The notes: generated by a model not told the origin, from the sequence alone. DNA of 64,000 nucleotides from Brachycybe producta (GCA_036925085.1 JAUPFP010000001.1:12167854-12231853); one strand, 5' to 3'. Shown: positions 17,460 through 28,766, counted from the first letter of the stretch. Numbers and translations are program-made.

Positions 17460-18020
17460 GAAAAAGTAATGTAAAAAAAAGTTTTGAACTTAGAAAATTT
17501 TGAATGGTGAAGATTTCAACATAGAAAAATTTATGTAAAAGAAAGTTTTGATTTGTGAAGATTACAACTTAGAAAATTTCTGTAAAGAAAATTTTGAACT
17601 TAGAAAGTTTCGATTTGTGAAGATTGCAACTTAGAAAATTTCTGTAATAGAAAGTTTTGAATGAAGAGAAGTTTAATTTTTGAGTTTGGAAGTGATCATT
17701 GGATGCTATACGTTTTGTGTTTCAAAATTGGATACTTTGTGATTCCTGAAAAGCAATTAAATAATGTGTTTGTAATAACTAGGGATGTGACAACTCTTAA
17801 TAGCAGTAGTAAGTACATAGATATCATCCATTGCCTACAAAGGACTACAAACTTTCCATCTTCATCAGTTACAAAAAATACAGGACAATGGACGTAAGCA
17901 AAGGTAAGACTGGGGTATTTTAGTTATACATGGCCAAACTGCTTGAACATTTGCAACCTCTGCCCATCAATGGAAATTAACTCGCAACTGATTTAGAACT
18001 TGAAAACCCTTTCCCAAAAA
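17460..18020. other. AT-rich leader-like stretch
   Basis: Three or four direct repeats of about 60-70 bases with AAAGTTTTGAACTTAGAAAATTT (17470-17660). A possible splice donor, CAAAGGTAAGA, lies near 17900, as at 40168. No gene recognised. Confidence 0.3.
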
Positions 18021-18024
18021 TACG

Positions 18025-18130
18025 TCTTCAGTGGCTGGGAAGGTCCAACCCTAAGACCCAATAGAAGCTATTCAGCTGAAAGGGGAAATCACAGTACACC
18101 ACTGTGATAGCGGTTGAACGGAACGGCAAC
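18025..18130 (-). repeat. SINE-like sequence, copy 1
   Basis: Resembles 43030-43140 in AAATCACAG, ACCACTGTGAT and the block before it. The relative has a polymerase III B-box-like GGTTCGACCC on the minus strand; here that box is degraded. Confidence 0.3.
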
Positions 18131-18260
18131 AAGAATTCACAAAAGTAACTGCTACTTCAAAGTAACGATTGCATACTTAATTTTTTCAGGACCATATGAG
18201 GGTTAATATTTACATAGTTTTAATAGCATTGTGAAGGTAAACTTAGGCCTTACAGGAAAA

Positions 18261-18390
18261 ACTAGTTCATACAAAAAAACTTACAACCCTTACAGAAAGT
18301 ATATATATAATCCTTACAGAAAAGCTTGCAACCCTCCCCGAAAAGATTATAAAACTTACAGAAAGGCTTACAACCTTAAACAGTTGCTTG
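18261..18390 (+). repeat. Short tandem repeat of about 24-30 bases
   Basis: About five imperfect units with CTTACAGAAA and TACAACC. The open frame across it is a by-product of the repeat. Confidence 0.6.
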
Positions 18391-18429
18391 CAAAATGCAT
18401 AAAAATGCAAACATATTTTAGATAGTATT

Positions 18430-20050
18430 CCATAGTATTGCCATTGTGTGTCACTAAAGCCATAGATATCTATCGATGTGATGTCACAGCTCTTATAAAC
18501 TTATTTACATAATAACAAAATTTACTTCTGAAAATTGGATTACTTGGATTATTGGATGACTTTAAAAATTAATAATTTAATAAATATTAATTATAAACCT
18601 ATGAAAAACCTCATGCACATTTGTATGGTAAGTGTATACCATAAAATTTTATTTTTTTTAAAATAAAATTAACACATTTATTCAATAAATATGACGATCT
18701 TACATGATCTTATCAAAATGATGATGAGAAAAAAGTTCCAAATTGGGGTAAAAATGCATGGTGCCATATATTGCCATTTTATTGCAACTTGACAATAAAA
18801 TTTCATTCCCCTCTTAAGTGTTGAAGTGAGTTCATATGGGGTGAACTTTTCAGCCACAGACAAGGTTAAAAATGAAGAGGAGGATTACAAAGAAAGGGAA
18901 AGAACAAAAGGTAAGATCCATGTTTTATTTGTAATTAGAGGCCTAAAGAGTATCCTCCAATTTAATTAAAAAAGAAAAATCCCTCTATTGAAAAAAATAT
19001 TCCATAACTGCTTTCACAAAAACAAATTAGAGAGATCAAACATGAAAACATTCTTTGTACTCCCTTTGGGTATCCTTGCCCTGTTAGATGTCCATTCAAT
19101 TAACAAAATATACACATAACACATACAAGTATGGTAGTATGGTAAAGAAGAAAAAATACAAAAATAAACAAGTTAGGACACTTTGAATCCCAATACATTC
19201 CAATTTAACCGATACAGGAAGCATAAGGTGAGATTATGAAAATAAAAGAAATACAATTATAAAAGCATTTATAATTTCATGTTATTCACTGTCGTGTTAA
19301 TGAATAAACAAAATGAAATTAATGAATATTAAAAACTCAATATTAATTGTAATAAAATTGGGTTACCTCCTTTAAAAAGGATGTTGAGTAGAAAAATCAA
19401 TCAATCAATCCATTCATCAAAACGAATTATGATTAATTGAATATATTGCCAAAAACAAGATTAACTACATTTGGTCAATTAGTGAATATTAAAATTAAAT
19501 TATGACAACCATTCAAAACAGGATAATTAAGGCAGAAAAATAAGTGTGATTCAATCAAAATTGTTAGAAAATTATGGAAATAGTGTATATAAATAGCCAT
19601 AAGCGAAAATTTGCCAAAAACAGGAACCATAAGCAGAAAAAAAAATACAAAACGTAAGTGCAAAAATACCAGCAGCCTAAACATTATAGCAGGTTGGGAG
19701 GAGATTATTAAAATGTTAAAAATAGAAAAATCAACATATTAAACGAATTATTGTGATTGGAGAAATTATATTTCTGGAAAGAGAAAAAATAATTAAAAAA
19801 GAGAAAAAGAAGTTTTGGTTGGGAACCGAGCATTTTACGTGGAATACTTGTACAGGTTAAAGTTTCTAACCAGGGTGAAGTTTCATGTTTATCAGTTTCG
19901 TATTGAACAATGCCGGGAAGTTAAAGGTAATAAAACAATAAAATATTAAAAGTAACTTTTTAAGCCTTTATTTCTAACTCTTTAAAATTATTTCGGTTTC
20001 AAAATCAAACTTTCAATAGAATAACATAGAATAATTATTGGTTATAAAAT
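18430..20050. other. Unassigned AT-rich stretch
   Basis: I see no gene. AAAGGTAA-type splice donors near 18893 and 19925 follow purine-rich segments, as in the other family A neighbourhoods, but there is no open frame of note. Confidence 0.3.
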
Positions 20051-20052
20051 TA

Positions 20053-20510
20053 CTAGTGGGGTAACCCGTCATAAATGACGGGAGCCAAATTCACAGGCAA
20101 TTGTGTCCTGCCTTAAAATTTCTTTTCCTCTGCCCTTTTATGACGTCAGACCAAGTAACAAACCAATTAGAAATTGATGATGTTCATAAAACAGCTGAGC
20201 AAAAAAAAAATCTAATGCTGGGCACAATTGCCTGTGATAAACTGTAGTTTAATTTTGCTACTATTATCCCCTCCCCCTTTTTATATTTGAAAGAGAAAAT
20301 GAGCTTTTCATTTTCTCTGGTGTGCTCATGCACGTCGTTTGTTCCTTTTTGACTCCTTTTATTTCAATTTCAGCCACACCTCCCACTTTTTTCAACATTC
20401 CACGTTTCTCTCTCTCTCCCCCTCCCCCTTCTACACTTTCCAACCTTTTCCCCTCTCCAATTTAATATCATGGGGTTCTTGGATGGGAAGGGTGCAACAT
20501 ATATATAAGT
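20053..20510 (-). mobile_element. Helitron-like element, 5'-truncated copy
   Basis: Inverted relative of 56017-56572. On the minus strand it ends with a hairpin CCCGTCAT/ATGACGGG (20065-20082) and then CTAG followed by T, as Helitrons do. Similarity to the other copy fades near 20510. Confidence 0.55.
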
Positions 20511-20549
20511 GCGGTAATGAATTTTATTTGAATTAGTATTAATGAGGTT

Positions 20550-22180
20550 ACCAAAATCACATATATAGTGTTCCTCAATAGTTTTAAGACTTCTTCTTGT
20601 TGTTGTTGTTCGAAAATTCTTGTCGTTCGAAAAATGCTTGTTGTTCGGAAAATTCATAAAATGTTTTAATGATGCTCAATATGTTACTATGTTACTATAA
20701 CTTGTGATACTAAACTTGTGAGTGTGTGTGTGTGTGCTACAAGCGTATTCCAAGCCTAGCTCTACTGAAACTCTTCACCTGGTGGAACATCATTTACTAC
20801 AAGAAAGATGAGTAACACTAATTATATTAGTAACATTAGTAATTAACATTGCTAATTACATTTGCTCACTTAATCATATGAGAATAAATTAAGAGTAAAT
20901 GTCTGTTTTTAATGTTCTTTTACTTGAAACCCTGAGTCCCTATACCAACAGGGGATATAGTTGTCAACCCATGATGGGAGACACGGGGAGGTGACATATA
21001 CCTAGAATGCCTTACACTAGCTTAACTAGAAAATACTAAAGGAGAAGGGTCTTTGAAAGTAAACATACACAGCCAGAACAAAAGACTGAATATCCTTTTC
21101 TAATTGAATAAATTGTCTGAAACACAGTACCGTAATATGCAAAATTCTTATCTATGGTCATGACCATACACAATGTACAACCTTATGAACAAAACTTCTT
21201 ACTACGATATTACTATACTTTAAGGTTGTTTTAATCAATTTTATTTAAATGTAATCTTGCGTGAATAGTGACATAAACACACTGTTGCTCGATTGTCTTA
21301 AAAACATTCATTGGCTGAAGGACCTGATGTAATTTAGCCCTTGTCACATTGGTTCAGTCATCAGAAGCAACCTGCCCCACACCAGGGTAGTATAGAATAG
21401 AAGAATAAAAAAATATCAAAGCTAAATACTGTACATATATAACTCAAAACAATTGCATAAGTGGGCTCTATAGATAAACTGCATAAATTATAAACAAATT
21501 AAGCACGTTATCTTTTCTCTGTCTCTAAGCAGCTATTAATTCAAAATGAAGAGTTTAGCAACATAAAACACTATTAAAAATAATTTATAAACTTTACCTG
21601 ATGACATAGTGCCAGTTTGTGGTCCAATAACATACTCAAATTGAAAATATAGAAGAACTATAAATATAATAAACATGCTGACTAAATGGCCCATTTTTGT
21701 GTTTGAGTGTGCTCAGCACAGAATGAACAACTTTTAAAAAGTTCTACCTTCTTGAAAACAATACTTCAATTCAGCCACAAAAATGACTGCAATTTTACAG
21801 AAACGAATATGAACAAAAAATCAATACAAATATATATAATGAAAATTAAATATTCATTTTAAAGTTATAAACTATGGACAAACCATTTCTTTTTGAGGAG
21901 GTATTTCTATTAAGGATTAAATCAATAATTCATAAAATAATGCAACACATACATGTTACAAACATTAAAATGTTGGATTTTGAGTACCAAAAAGTTTGTT
22001 TGATGGCTAAAAAAACATCAGTAATTAACACTGGCATTAAGAACTGTTAATATAAACGATGTTACAATCTAATTTGTTATCAATGTGAGCAACACAATCA
22101 CACTCTACTTTTTACCAACGTTTCTTCTTCTATCGTATGGTTACCATAAGAGGAAGGATGGAAAGCCAAAAGTAGACGGA
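20550..22180. other. Unassigned AT-rich stretch
   Basis: A short GT microsatellite lies at about 20721-20737. No gene, RNA or recognisable element seen. Confidence 0.35.
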
Positions 22181-22339
22181 TGGCTTAATGAAGAAGATGA
22201 AACTCTTCAGAAAGGTGGTAGTAGTATGGTACACCCGCCTGGATACAAAAACAGGGGCCCAGGTGGGTCGCGGGGCCGAGCGTCTTTTTCTCACGGGCCC
22301 CACACTTGTTTTTTAGCCAGGAGGGTGTACCAATATTGG

Positions 22340-22530
22340 TGAAGTTAAATATGTCACCCACCCATCCCCAAAACCGGTTTTTAGTCAGTAATGCTGTCCC
22401 TCCCACAAAAATATTTCTCTGTTCCTCCCACTAAATGTTTTTTATCCACCCCACCCCTAAAGCCTGTTTTTTTAGTGTGCGATACCATCCCACCCCCAAA
22501 ATATTTCCCTGTTCCATCCACTAAACGTTT
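22340..22530. repeat. Imperfect tandem repeat, units of about 100-110 bases
   Basis: CTGTTCC-TCCACTAAA-GTTT blocks near 22421 and 22511 and related CCACCC-CCCAAA blocks between them suggest two degenerate units. The upstream 22220-22300 is GC-rich (CAGGGGCCCAGG, CGGGGCC) with no gene. Confidence 0.4.
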
Positions 22531-22630
22531 CTTGTTCCTCATTCAACAGTATGAACAAAATGGCGACGATTGGGGCCCAAAATGTTTTTAATGCCTTATT
22601 TACAGGTTGTGGGGGCTAAATTGCTATAAC

Positions 22631-22805
22631 AAATGTTAGGTGTGGAAGAAAAAAGAAATACATATTATTAAAAGAGAAAAATAGAAAAAAACAAACACCT
22701 AACATGAAACTAAAATAATAATAGAAAGCAAGAAACAATAGAAATAAAACACCTAACAAATAAACAATTAAAGCGTGTCAAGTGTAATATGAGTAAAACC
22801 TGCCC
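22631..22805 (+). repeat. Dispersed repeat family A, short copy
   Basis: Carries GTTAGGTGT and AACACCTAAC in inverted order, and matches 43143-43268 closely, including CAAGTGTAATATGAGTAAAACC. Confidence 0.7.
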
Positions 22806-22984
22806 AAATAAAAAACTTTTGCTGCAGAAGAAGGCCTTGTGGCCACTCTGCAGAGTAAAAAGAGGGAAATGTTAAAAAATCCTAAAATATTTAGTTTGAA
22901 TCCTGTCATAATTTTTAAACATATTTAAAGTATTTTGTACAATTTACATTGGTCTCATTGAGTTAACTTTTAAATTATACAATT

Positions 22985-23078
22985 TAAAAAAAAGTGTGTA
23001 AAGGCTGTGCAAAGGCGCCCTTCAAAATGTGGCGCCCTAAGCCTGTGCTTATAAGGCTTATGCGTTAATCCGCCCCTG
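22985..23078 (-). mobile_element. hAT-like terminal sequence
   Basis: Read on the minus strand from 23078, CAGGGGCGGATTAACGC followed by GGGCGCC motifs matches a common hAT terminal repeat. The opposite end was not found. Confidence 0.5.
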
Positions 23079-23457
23079 GTGACGCCATTTTGAATATTAG
23101 CAGATGACAGTTATAGTTCCACTTTTCGCTATTTAGTGGCGCCGCACAGCTAAGCCATTGAAGCAAATGAGAATGAGAAATTCTTTTTTTAAAAAAAATA
23201 CATGGTTCAGGCAAATGTTTTGTTTTCTGCAACGAAAATTGTAATTTTCAAAATTCAAATTGCAATATGTACATAACAATATTGCTCATCGGTCGAGCCA
23301 GCACGGATTGCTCCCTCAAACCTTACCATTTAGGGTCCAGATGGCTTCCCTGGCGGTGGTGCGCGAGTGGAGCCCATCCACTCCGCTGCCCACCGGTGTG
23401 CCCACCACAAGCACACCTGGCTGTTATGCCACCCAAGTCCAGGATCGAAGACAATTT

Positions 23458-25002
23458 TTACTCAAAGATTCGCAATTCCTCGAAAGGAATCTCTTGGAGC
23501 TGCGGGCGCCTTCTCAGCACCCGGCTTGTTAGAAGGTCTACCAGGGCGTTCGCGGGCACGATCGTAGCCCCTGGTAGTGGCTCAGAAACCATCTGACCAG
23601 CCATACCTTCTAGGTCGCATCCCAACAAGCGTCGGATCAATGGGGCTGCACGCCAAGATAAACATCCCATCTCGGCATCTAGTCCCATCACATCCACAAA
23701 ACTATATGCTTGTCGGACCGGGTTCACGACCACTACTACCGGTATACTCTCACAACTGAATGCCACCACGTGGTTCATGTTGTACAGTGGTAGTTTCGCC
23801 ACCCACGGCTCTAGCAGTGGTTCTGCCAGACGATAACAGCCGTGGTATTGGTAACCACCCATTCCCGGCTGGTCCTGCCACAGACACAGTCGGTTATTCA
23901 GATACACCTCTGCATCTGAATACGGGGGCATCGCACCAATACACCGTCCCTTAGGCACAAACCCAGGAGAGGTTGATGATTTCGGTCCTAGGGTATCAAA
24001 TACCCCACCGCTGCGGCCCGGAAAGAAGGGTGTACCCCCCCTGGGGGTCACGGGATCACATTTTGGCAGAACACCAACTCCACCCAACATGGTTCCTTCG
24101 CTCATCGGTAAGGGTGTAGTCACCTGATGGAGGGTCCCAACCGATCGAACTCGCAAGCTCGATACCGCATCCACCTTCGGGGAGGATGGAGGCATGCGGA
24201 CCACCATGTCAAGCATAATCCTACCATCCATCCGCACCGCCTCTACAGGACGGGTATGGATCGGCTGATTCCCGGCCGGCATGCTCGACTTAGCATGCCG
24301 GGACTCCTCCTTCTCCGCCACAATGCTTCCATTTTGAGCTCCCTGGTGCTTACTCATGGAAGGTGTCGGACACCCCTTCCTCTCACACTTGGACTTTATA
24401 CCGTCCATCATCAGAGGGGACAGTTTACCGTGCGTTGAGCCAGACTTAACCACACTCAACGACTTACCGGGCCGGTCAGGCTTAGGCGGTTGGATTAGCC
24501 CCCTTCGCCTTCTCGGACTTCTTCTCCGAAGGTTTTCCGGCCGGAGCCGTACTTCGCTTCGGTGAAACACCCTTAGCCGAACTGGCGGCCGAGAAAGGCA
24601 GTCCGCAGACAAACCATTCCCGCCCATCATGAAGGAGAACAGTTCCCTTCGGTGTATGAGTCGGCAGACTCTTACCACCAGCAGTTGTCCACCGCACCAT
24701 GGGCTGGTGCCCTGGCGGACTGCATTGCCTCCCTCCTGGCCATTTGCTGCTGGCCTGCCTGGAGGATTCGAACTCGATCCTCCTGGCTTTTCGGTTTGCA
24801 AAGTGGGAAGGCCTGTCGCTGCTCGGAGGGCCGGGCCTTCTTCCCTCTCACTTGATCGGCCACTGGTGGGGGTGAGGGCAGGACAACTTCTGTCCTTTAC
24901 CACCACCACCACTCGTAGATTTACCCACATTACCGGGAGCGGATACTGGAGGCTGCTTCGCCTTCTTCTCCACTCGCCGGTCCCTTCCATCAGGGTGGGC
25001 AA
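23458..25002 (-). CDS. Unknown long ORF downstream of integrase, part 2
   Basis: A 514-codon ORF overlapping the end of the preceding ORF in another frame; the two may once have been one protein. The first half is Arg/Pro/Ser-rich; the last about 160 residues look folded (AEVYLNNRLCLWQDQPG, then PLYNMNHVVAFSCESIPVVVV). Its position matches the 702-aa ORF of element 1, but I see no convincing sequence similarity between them. No family recognised. The true start is uncertain. Confidence 0.5.
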   Translation of the reverse strand: MPTLMEGTGEWRRRRSSLQYPLPVMWVNLRVVVVVKDRSCPALTPTSGRSSEREEGPALRAATGLPTLQTEKPGGSSSNPPGRPAANGQEGGNAVRQGTSPWCGGQLLVVRVCRLIHRRELFSFMMGGNGLSADCLSRPPVRLRVFHRSEVRLRPENLRRRSPRRRRGLIQPPKPDRPGKSLSVVKSGSTHGKLSPLMMDGIKSKCERKGCPTPSMSKHQGAQNGSIVAEKEESRHAKSSMPAGNQPIHTRPVEAVRMDGRIMLDMVVRMPPSSPKVDAVSSLRVRSVGTLHQVTTPLPMSEGTMLGGVGVLPKCDPVTPRGGTPFFPGRSGGVFDTLGPKSSTSPGFVPKGRCIGAMPPYSDAEVYLNNRLCLWQDQPGMGGYQYHGCYRLAEPLLEPWVAKLPLYNMNHVVAFSCESIPVVVVVNPVRQAYSFVDVMGLDAEMGCLSWRAAPLIRRLLGCDLEGMAGQMVSEPLPGATIVPANALVDLLTSRVLRRRPQLQEIPFEELRIFE

Positions 25003-25957
25003 GAGCTACAGCTGGAAGACCCACCGCCGGAGTAAGCATACTCATAGCAGTCATACGGGCTTTCAGCTGGGCCTCTCTCTCTACAAGAGCCTTCACTTTG
25101 GCAGCCATCTGTGCAGCTCCGGACTTTCTCTTGTGCTTCCTGGCACAGTCCTTCCTCGCTTGCACGGTCGGACTCTCCTGCAGGAAAACTCCATGGGTTC
25201 CCGCCACTGACGGTCTACCCACTGTGGTCGCACCATGCCCGTCAGACTCCAAAGAGTCCTCTGTAGCATGGTGACGACTCCGCCACTGCTGCCTTTTTCT
25301 ATTACGACCATTGAAAGTCGGACAATCACGGTTATCACCATGATCCACGGCTTTCAAACGGAAGCAACCGCTCTTTTTCGGATTCTTGCCGTCCACATTC
25401 TGCTGACCCTGGGCATCCCCAAGCGACACGGTACTCGGACGGTTCGAACCCGTCGGAAGAGCGCCTTCCGATCCAGCAGAACCCCCATGGCAACATCCAT
25501 GACGGTTCCACCACTGCCACCATGTATCCATACGGTCCAAGACAGAATGGCACATAGCGGCACAGGCATCTACGGTAGCCGGTCGATTCTTCTCCACTGT
25601 AGGAGCGGTCTCCGACCGTGGTTGGGTGGCTAAGTCTTCAGCCGCCACAACCTCGGTCACCTCGGAGATCTCACCGTTGACCGCCTTTTTAGGGGTAGAC
25701 ACACGGTGAGTCGCCGAAAGAATTGACTGGCCTGGAGGAGCCTTCATGTTAATACTAACGTGAACAGAGACGGAGGTCTTCCCGGACGTTTCCGTCTGGT
25801 TAGAGACTGACTTCTTCGGGCCCTCAGTCAGACAACCTACGGTGGGTCGCCCACGGGTTTCCTCTTCGAAACCGGGCGGTCCCAACATGCAGGCAAGTCT
25901 GGCTGCCTCCTCTCCCAGCCATCCGCCCAAACTAGTGGACGACCGGCTCTCTCCCAC
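24848..25957 (-). CDS. Unknown ORF downstream of integrase, part 1
   Basis: A 369-codon ORF following integrase in a different frame. It is low in complexity, with a Trp/Cys/His patch (near residues 133-158), a basic stretch KHKRKSG, and a predicted helical segment AAKVKALVEREAQLKARMTAM. It is probably the N-terminal part of the same unknown post-pol protein as the next ORF. No known domain recognised. Confidence 0.45.
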   Translation of the reverse strand: MGESRSSTSLGGWLGEEAARLACMLGPPGFEEETRGRPTVGCLTEGPKKSVSNQTETSGKTSVSVHVSINMKAPPGQSILSATHRVSTPKKAVNGEISEVTEVVAAEDLATQPRSETAPTVEKNRPATVDACAAMCHSVLDRMDTWWQWWNRHGCCHGGSAGSEGALPTGSNRPSTVSLGDAQGQQNVDGKNPKKSGCFRLKAVDHGDNRDCPTFNGRNRKRQQWRSRHHATEDSLESDGHGATTVGRPSVAGTHGVFLQESPTVQARKDCARKHKRKSGAAQMAAKVKALVEREAQLKARMTAMSMLTPAVGLPAVALAHPDGRDRRVEKKAKQPPVSAPGNVGKSTSGGGGKGQKLSCPHPHQWPIK

Positions 25958-27093
25958 CAGGGCAGGGGCTCATTGAGCGTACCCTGGACTGTTTCATGCC
26001 CAATTCTGGCAGAAAACCCACTCACCTCAAACACCCTCGGTCTCCGCGGACGGAGATTATACCGAGGTTGAGGGGGGTCCTCCGCCTCCGAGTCCATAGA
26101 CTCCAAAGAAACAGACGGTGGTTTTGGCATTGGAGTACCATTACTCCCTGCCGAAACCTCCGGTTTAGCATCCGTATCATCACTGCCTGCATCGGAGGAG
26201 GTTTCAGAGACTCCAAGTCCATCTTCCTCCCTCACGGTGCAGGTGGGTACATATGGTTTCAAGTTGTCCACATAAAACCGGTCTCGCACTTTCTGACCAT
26301 ACCCATCTACGAATTCTACCTCGTAGACTAGGCCGGAGTACTGCGAAACGACCGTACCACATTCAGCCTTGTATGCTAAACTACATTTCTTCGCCTGGCC
26401 GAGCTTCCCAGCTTGGTCCCTAATCCACACCTGCGCTCCAGGCAGGTATAGGGGCGGCTGCACTCGGCTGGAGTCATATTGCTCATTTTGCCTCCTTTGA
26501 GCAGCGGTCAATCTCTGACGCGCCTGCTCCTCCACGGCTTGCTGGTCAGGCAAGTCGTGGATCGGACCATCCGGAATGAGGTTATCAACACCCATCCGAG
26601 GCTCACGGCCAAACAGCAACTGAAACGGAGAGACCTGCATACTCTCCTGCACAGCTGTGTTATAAGCCCACACGGCGGGCCGTAATTTATCCCACCAATC
26701 ACGCTGTTCCTTGAGCGGATCAAGGTACCGCTTGATGGTTTCCATTACGGTCTTATTCGTACGCTCCGTAAGCCCATTAGCTTGCGGATGGTACGCCGTC
26801 ATGAAGTGATGCACTATGTTATAGCGCTCCCGGAACTTCAGCAGGACTTTGCTGGAGAACTGGGACCCACGATCCGAAACAAGAGCTTTTGGTGTACCAT
26901 ACACCAAAATGATCTCGTCCTTCAAGAACTTCACAACACAAGTGGCCGTGGCCCTTCCCCCGCCCAACGAAGTCCATTCCCCAGGTGTGAACTGGGTACT
27001 TCGGCACAATTGGTTGCAGAAATCCCTGACTTCTTGCGAACTGTCGCGCTCGTTGACACACCAAACAAGACTTAATGTATTCGGCAGTGTCAC
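25837..27093 (-). CDS. Integrase core and C-terminus, element 2
   Basis: Contains the second catalytic Asp (VSDRGSQFSSK) and Glu (PQANGLTERTNKTV) of the DDE core with normal spacing, then FQLLFGREPR and a C-terminal GPY/F-like module (VSQYSGLVYEVEF, FYVDNLKPYVP). The first 40 residues of the open frame are not integrase-like. The first catalytic Asp (GMDFVG) lies in another frame near 26960-27000, so at least one frameshift separates them. The tail is Pro/Ser/Asp-rich and merges into the downstream ORFs. Confidence 0.85.
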   Translation of the reverse strand: MTLPNTLSLVWCVNERDSSQEVRDFCNQLCRSTQFTPGEWTSLGGGRATATCVVKFLKDEIILVYGTPKALVSDRGSQFSSKVLLKFRERYNIVHHFMTAYHPQANGLTERTNKTVMETIKRYLDPLKEQRDWWDKLRPAVWAYNTAVQESMQVSPFQLLFGREPRMGVDNLIPDGPIHDLPDQQAVEEQARQRLTAAQRRQNEQYDSSRVQPPLYLPGAQVWIRDQAGKLGQAKKCSLAYKAECGTVVSQYSGLVYEVEFVDGYGQKVRDRFYVDNLKPYVPTCTVREEDGLGVSETSSDAGSDDTDAKPEVSAGSNGTPMPKPPSVSLESMDSEAEDPPQPRYNLRPRRPRVFEVSGFSARIGHETVQGTLNEPLPWWERAGRPLVWADGWERRQPDLPACWDRPVSKRKPVGDPP

Positions 27094-27100
27094 GCTTCAC
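26819..27100 (-). pseudogene. Integrase segment: end of zinc finger and first catalytic Asp
   Basis: Reads MKRDTAEYIKSCLVCQRARQ, the CxxC half of the HHCC finger, and then TWGMDFVGRG, the first catalytic Asp, before running out of frame. It is continued by the core in 25837-27093. Confidence 0.75.
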
Positions 27101-27459
27101 ACGCTCCAGTAGAAGCGTGAGCGCAGTCGCTGGTAGGTCTTAAACATCCCGAAGTGACCAGCTTCGGTAGTGTCATGCAGCTTCCTCAGACAGAAAGCCC
27201 GGCATGACGCAGGCACTACCAGTACGATTCGCAACCGATCCTGGATGGATCTGATGGCATACAACATGTCGTCTGCAATCACGAACTTGGCCCGGAGAGC
27301 TGAGTTGGGGTCCATGGTGATTTCCTTCACCACCTTGAAGCACCAGCGATCAGCTGCCTGCTCCTCGACCCAATCCACCTCCGAGTGGACTCGGTAAATC
27401 ACCTCATCTACGTCAGACTCGACGTATTCAGGTAAAGAAAGGTCCTCAACATCACGCAC
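27097..27459 (-). pseudogene. Integrase N-terminal part, element 2
   Basis: Includes the His half of the HHCC zinc finger (HDTTEAGHFGMFKTYQRLRSRFYW), preceded by the usual connector after RNase H. It stops where the frame of 26819-27100 takes over. Confidence 0.75.
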
Positions 27460-27470
27460 CGCATACCGAC

Positions 27471-27959
27471 TCAGTCAGCATCCACGTGGAGTGTTCCCTT
27501 CTTAAACTGAACCTTGAACCGGTACTCGTGCAATTGCATCTGCCAACGCCCCAACCTGCCTTGCAAGTTCTTGGCAGTCAGCAGAGCACAAAGAGCATGG
27601 TGATCTGTTACAATCACAAACTCCCGGTTAAAGAGGTAAGAACGGAATTTACCCACGGCAAACACAATCGCCAAGCACTCCTGCTCGGTGACAGAATACC
27701 GTGTTTCCGCTCCTTTCATGAGCCGGCTTGCGTAGGCCAGAACACGGGGGAACTTGTCCTCTGGCAACTTCTGGTAGACTACAACACCCAAGCCGTACCC
27801 ATTAGCATCGGTATGGATCATTACCTCACCACGTGGATCATACATGGTGAGTACCGGCGCTTCGGTTAAAAATGCCTTTAACCGAGCAAACGCTAGTTTG
27901 CACTGATCCGACCATTCGAAGGACGCATCCTTCGTCAGTTCATGCAAAGGTCTTGCCAC
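27471..27959 (-). pseudogene. RNase H domain, element 2
   Basis: MIHTDANGYGLGVVVYQK (active-site Asp), then TRYSVTEQECLAIVFAVGKF and VTDHHAL, typical gypsy RNase H. The RT thumb begins the ORF (MARPLHELTKDASFEWSDQC). Confidence 0.85.
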
Positions 27960-28046
27960 CTTGGCGAAGTCCTTGATGAACCGCCGATAGTAACCGGCCA
28001 GTCTGAGAAGACTACAGACGCCTGTCGCCGTCGTCGGAACATCGAA

Positions 28047-28310
28047 CTAATGGACTGCTCTTACGAGATCCGGGTCCGGAGCAACTCCCTCGGCACTCAC
28101 TACGTGACCGAGATAACGCACTTTGTTAAAGCCAAAGAAACATTTCTTCTGCTGGAGTTTGAGCTCCGCCCCTTGTAACAGTCCTAGGACAGTGGACAGT
28201 CTCCCAAGAAACTGCTCGAATGTGTTCCCGAAGACGATAATATCGTCCAGGTACACCAGACAAGTCTCCCACTTATGTCCTGCCAGCAAGAGGTCTAGTG
28301 CTCTCTGCAT
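28047..28310 (-). pseudogene. Reverse transcriptase, catalytic part, element 2
   Basis: MQRALDLLLAGHKWETCLVYLDDIIVFG carries the YLDD active site at residues 20-23, followed by CFFGFNKVRYLGHVVS. A frameshift separates it from the fingers/palm part. Confidence 0.85.
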
Positions 28311-28334
28311 TGTGGCTGAAGCATTACAGAAAAA

Positions 28335-28766
28335 TTACGAGTCCGAAAGGCATTTTTCGGAACTCAAACAGACCTTGAGAGCAAATAAATGCTGTCTTCT
28401 CAACATCTGGCTCAGCCATCCAACCTGCCAGTAACCACTAGCCAGGTCCAAGGTTGCGAAGAACTTTGCACCGGCCAACGAATCGAGCGCATCATCGATG
28501 CGAGGCAATGGATACTGATCCAGGTTAGTCTGGGCATTCAGTCTCCGGTAGTCCACGCAAAAACGAAAGCCACCATCCTTCTTGCGAACAAGCAAGATAG
28601 GGCTCGCGTAGGGACTATGCGAAGGTTGGATAACACCGGCATCCATCTTCACCACCTCTTCTTTCTCGATCGCACGGGCCGCTGGAGCGGTTCGACGCAA
28701 TCCTTCTCGCACTGGAGGTTGCCCACCGGTATCAATCGTATGTTCCACCAAGGAGGTTTCACCCAA
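28335..28766 (-). pseudogene. Reverse transcriptase, fingers and palm, element 2
   Basis: SPYASPILLVRKKDGGFRFC, then YPLPRIDDALDSLAGAKFFA and LDLASGYWQV, very close to element 1. The frame is lost after this point. Confidence 0.85.

Larger units (their letters stand above)
15826..17460 (+). repeat. Dispersed repeat family A, copy 1
   Basis: Begins with an inverted pair GTTAGGTGTT ... AACACCTAAC (15826-15864). Its successive blocks recur in the same order and orientation at 41641-43030, and its second half again at 39153-39640. The family has no credible coding capacity. It contains a minisatellite (16101-16320) and a promoter-like inverted CCAAT pair (17321-17361), so it may be an LTR or leader of a larger element. 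Element type not determined. Confidence 0.6.

Noticed and set aside
22085..22342. 85-codon ORF as a gene
   Set aside because: It runs into a GC-rich repeat-like block, has no domain, and no supporting signals around it.
24127..25633. Plus-strand ORFs across element 2
   Set aside because: Shadows of the GC-rich minus-strand gag-pol and accessory frames; they contain no recognisable domains.
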